A program made the position numbers and the translations under genes. 23,245 nt of DNA from the NCBI GenBank assembly GCA_036639875.1, contig JAVWHX010000037.1, forward strand, positions 1 through 23,245, written 5' to 3'. Under the pieces are notes generated by a model. That model had not been told where the DNA came from. It did not search any database and saw only the letters and a program-made list of their open reading frames with translations. Below, piece after piece: positions 23,101 through 23,245 of this stretch; the first letter of the stretch is position 1; the number at the start of each line of letters is the position of its first letter. The stretch comes from JAVWHX01 sp036639875. GTDB lineage: Bacteria > Bacillota_I > Bacilli_A > Erysipelotrichales > Coprobacillaceae.

Positions 23101-23245
23101 TCATTGTAGAAATATATTTGAATACTTCAAATTTGACCAATATTAAATCATTAAACTGTAAAGATGTGTCATCCACACTTAATTTATCTGATGATTTTAT
23201 AGAAATAGAAAATTATGGAAAAAAACCGCTGTCCAAAGACTTTTG
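20154..23245 (+). CDS. Reverse transcriptase fused to HD phosphohydrolase domain (partial, runs off window)
   Basis: The frame is open from ATG 20154 to the window edge, giving at least 1030 residues with no stop. Residues ~90-380 are a reverse transcriptase: FRPLHTADLI, motif A ALDLEKFFPSVD (D185), motif B-like GIPQGLPQA (266-274), and motif C YYVDDSII (D302-D303). All three catalytic aspartates are present. Residues ~400-720 are helical and unassigned, as in UG/Abi-type RTs. Residues ~725-980 form an HD-type domain: H736 and H740 (LHNQEHS), H775-D776 (YLHDIS), H882 (AAHG) and D914 (RIADLLD). The 'DRV' and 'HW' motifs downstream recall the HD-CE variant. The RT should make DNA, templated or not, and the HD part should hydrolyse phosphoesters or nucleotides with metal. 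No maturase, retron msr/msd or intron RNA features flank it. AGGA lies about 10 bases upstream, and the ATG overlaps the previous gene by 11 bp. Confidence 0.88.
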   Translation, partial: MRNSELYKIVLSDTNIFSAIYSLESYVFEKNLLSQTDLDMYYRLQDKYDDATISGVIKICQSKLEEILLTEKKFDIKVFFKAKKYDKEKEIVEFRPLHTADLITQICMVSILNIIMFSTKGDSKRQLSDLSQLLPSNFYGNLPSAEYENIFYEWKDKYKEYTEDVMREYEFIRKNSTFKYEVALDLEKFFPSVDPSFIYNFILEKTVAIYSSENRKFFKKMLEKMLCFNVVNLDKQDSINEYFITSKVKGNSIEVPKVGSEIMNIGIPQGLPQAYLFGNIAMIPISKEFDKMFPGKSFYYVDDSIIYTNSENASPENFKKSLKKLNENIEEEFLIYTDNKICTKSNINYNVLVHVDDKSYSSIIESSIKMSKTFLMGVGLEASRVSFEINNTMTEMQDISIADKILNIYNALEMEINNVKKYINSTSSEKKEKESDQTDTFRIYLKSLIRYKKFFGYRKRILEFRQLDDISDIKQSFCKKFINNQLETPSDFESVFQYFDEDIFLPEAALIINEMTKEEKKKFISDILCFEERLARTLDVKILYFSENFSKNVEYLDLRFSTLKKVSTKILGVFARKPEELIKDKLRMILSQKQEIWLGFDKNYSYNKWIYKYSNSYKRNIINSYISTILNLEVSNDIEFIKLDKRPLKYYELRILLYVRNKSVSVEDFVAFLTSTIHNLTDKNYEKVDFSLIEVLNIFKTHVRSAELVDNLILVHKYVSSVWKNGSRFLYFYTLHNQEHSVELIKSSVNICKMFDFLQIKSIDYYILFLACYLHDISMILQPSMDSFLENNAKTDEIYSSFLKFKQGVFEGATNSDEFHFDNKTNIKAVMKDAFERVNYYFESLSRDTHVVSSANFIKSTSDLNFINLPVRAIVSAVSAAHGANATDVYGLKSNAKLDVVSEKYMMILLRIADLLDIAKDRVSLDILDRNIANMPKISQYHWITHSAIDKFEIKSKYEFQNLSLPNGKFFTVLKRDNFIETIIVEIYLNTSNLTNIKSLNCKDVSSTLNLSDDFIEIENYGKKPLSKDF

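Noticed and set aside
20154..23245. Group II intron or retron interpretation of the RT
   Set aside because: There is no maturase X or HNH domain, no intron domain V-like hairpin and no msr/msd-like inverted repeats nearby. The gene overlaps its upstream neighbour and carries an HD domain.

Overview
The window is very AT-rich, with short intergenic gaps, strong AGGAGG-type ribosome binding sites and hairpin-plus-T-run terminators. It encodes typical Bacillota proteins: an LCP family protein with an extra membrane-anchored domain, DUF1846, DUF3783, and a SWIM/SNF2 helicase. Together these suggest a gut member of the Erysipelotrichales (Coprobacillaceae/Thomasclavelia-like). That placement is an inference from base composition and gene families, not a match to a genome. 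No tRNA, rRNA, CRISPR array, transposase or integrase was found.

Bases 1-11160 look like ordinary chromosome. They hold the tail of an unidentified gene, two small membrane-anchored proteins, a membrane GGDEF-EAL protein (degenerate cyclase half, apparently intact phosphodiesterase half), a pRiA4b ORF-3-like protein, an unexplained structured RNA with a terminator, an LCP protein co-transcribed with a DUF3783 protein, DUF1846 on the minus strand, and a divergently transcribed SWIM/SNF2 helicase.

Bases 11160-18240 are accessory. First comes a small regulatory zone: a stand-alone LytTR regulator preceded by two direct repeats with LytTR-type spacing, an Xre-like mini-regulator, and an isolated contractile-tail tube protein of the T4 gp19 family behind a 36-bp palindrome. 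Next is an AbiL-type anti-phage module (AAA ATPase RloA plus Toprim-like RloB, overlapping by 11 bp) followed by a DUF7309/DUF6930 protein. After that sits a small NlpC/P60-like protein whose catalytic cysteine position is glycine, and a broken acyltransferase-3 gene. These last two lie between two diverged copies of the same terminator-containing noncoding segment.

Bases 18396-23245 hold the most interesting unit, a tight three-gene operon that runs off the window. It encodes a RES-domain protein (the family of NAD+-consuming toxins), a 192-residue protein of unknown function, and a protein of at least 1030 residues that joins a reverse transcriptase (YVDD active site) to a C-terminal HD-type metal-phosphohydrolase domain. 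The gene order, the 24-bp gap and 11-bp overlap, and the position beside an AbiL module suggest a candidate anti-phage system. In that reading, an RT-HD enzyme senses or synthesises a nucleic-acid signal and a RES effector depletes NAD+. The domains are seen in the sequence; the system-level function is inference.
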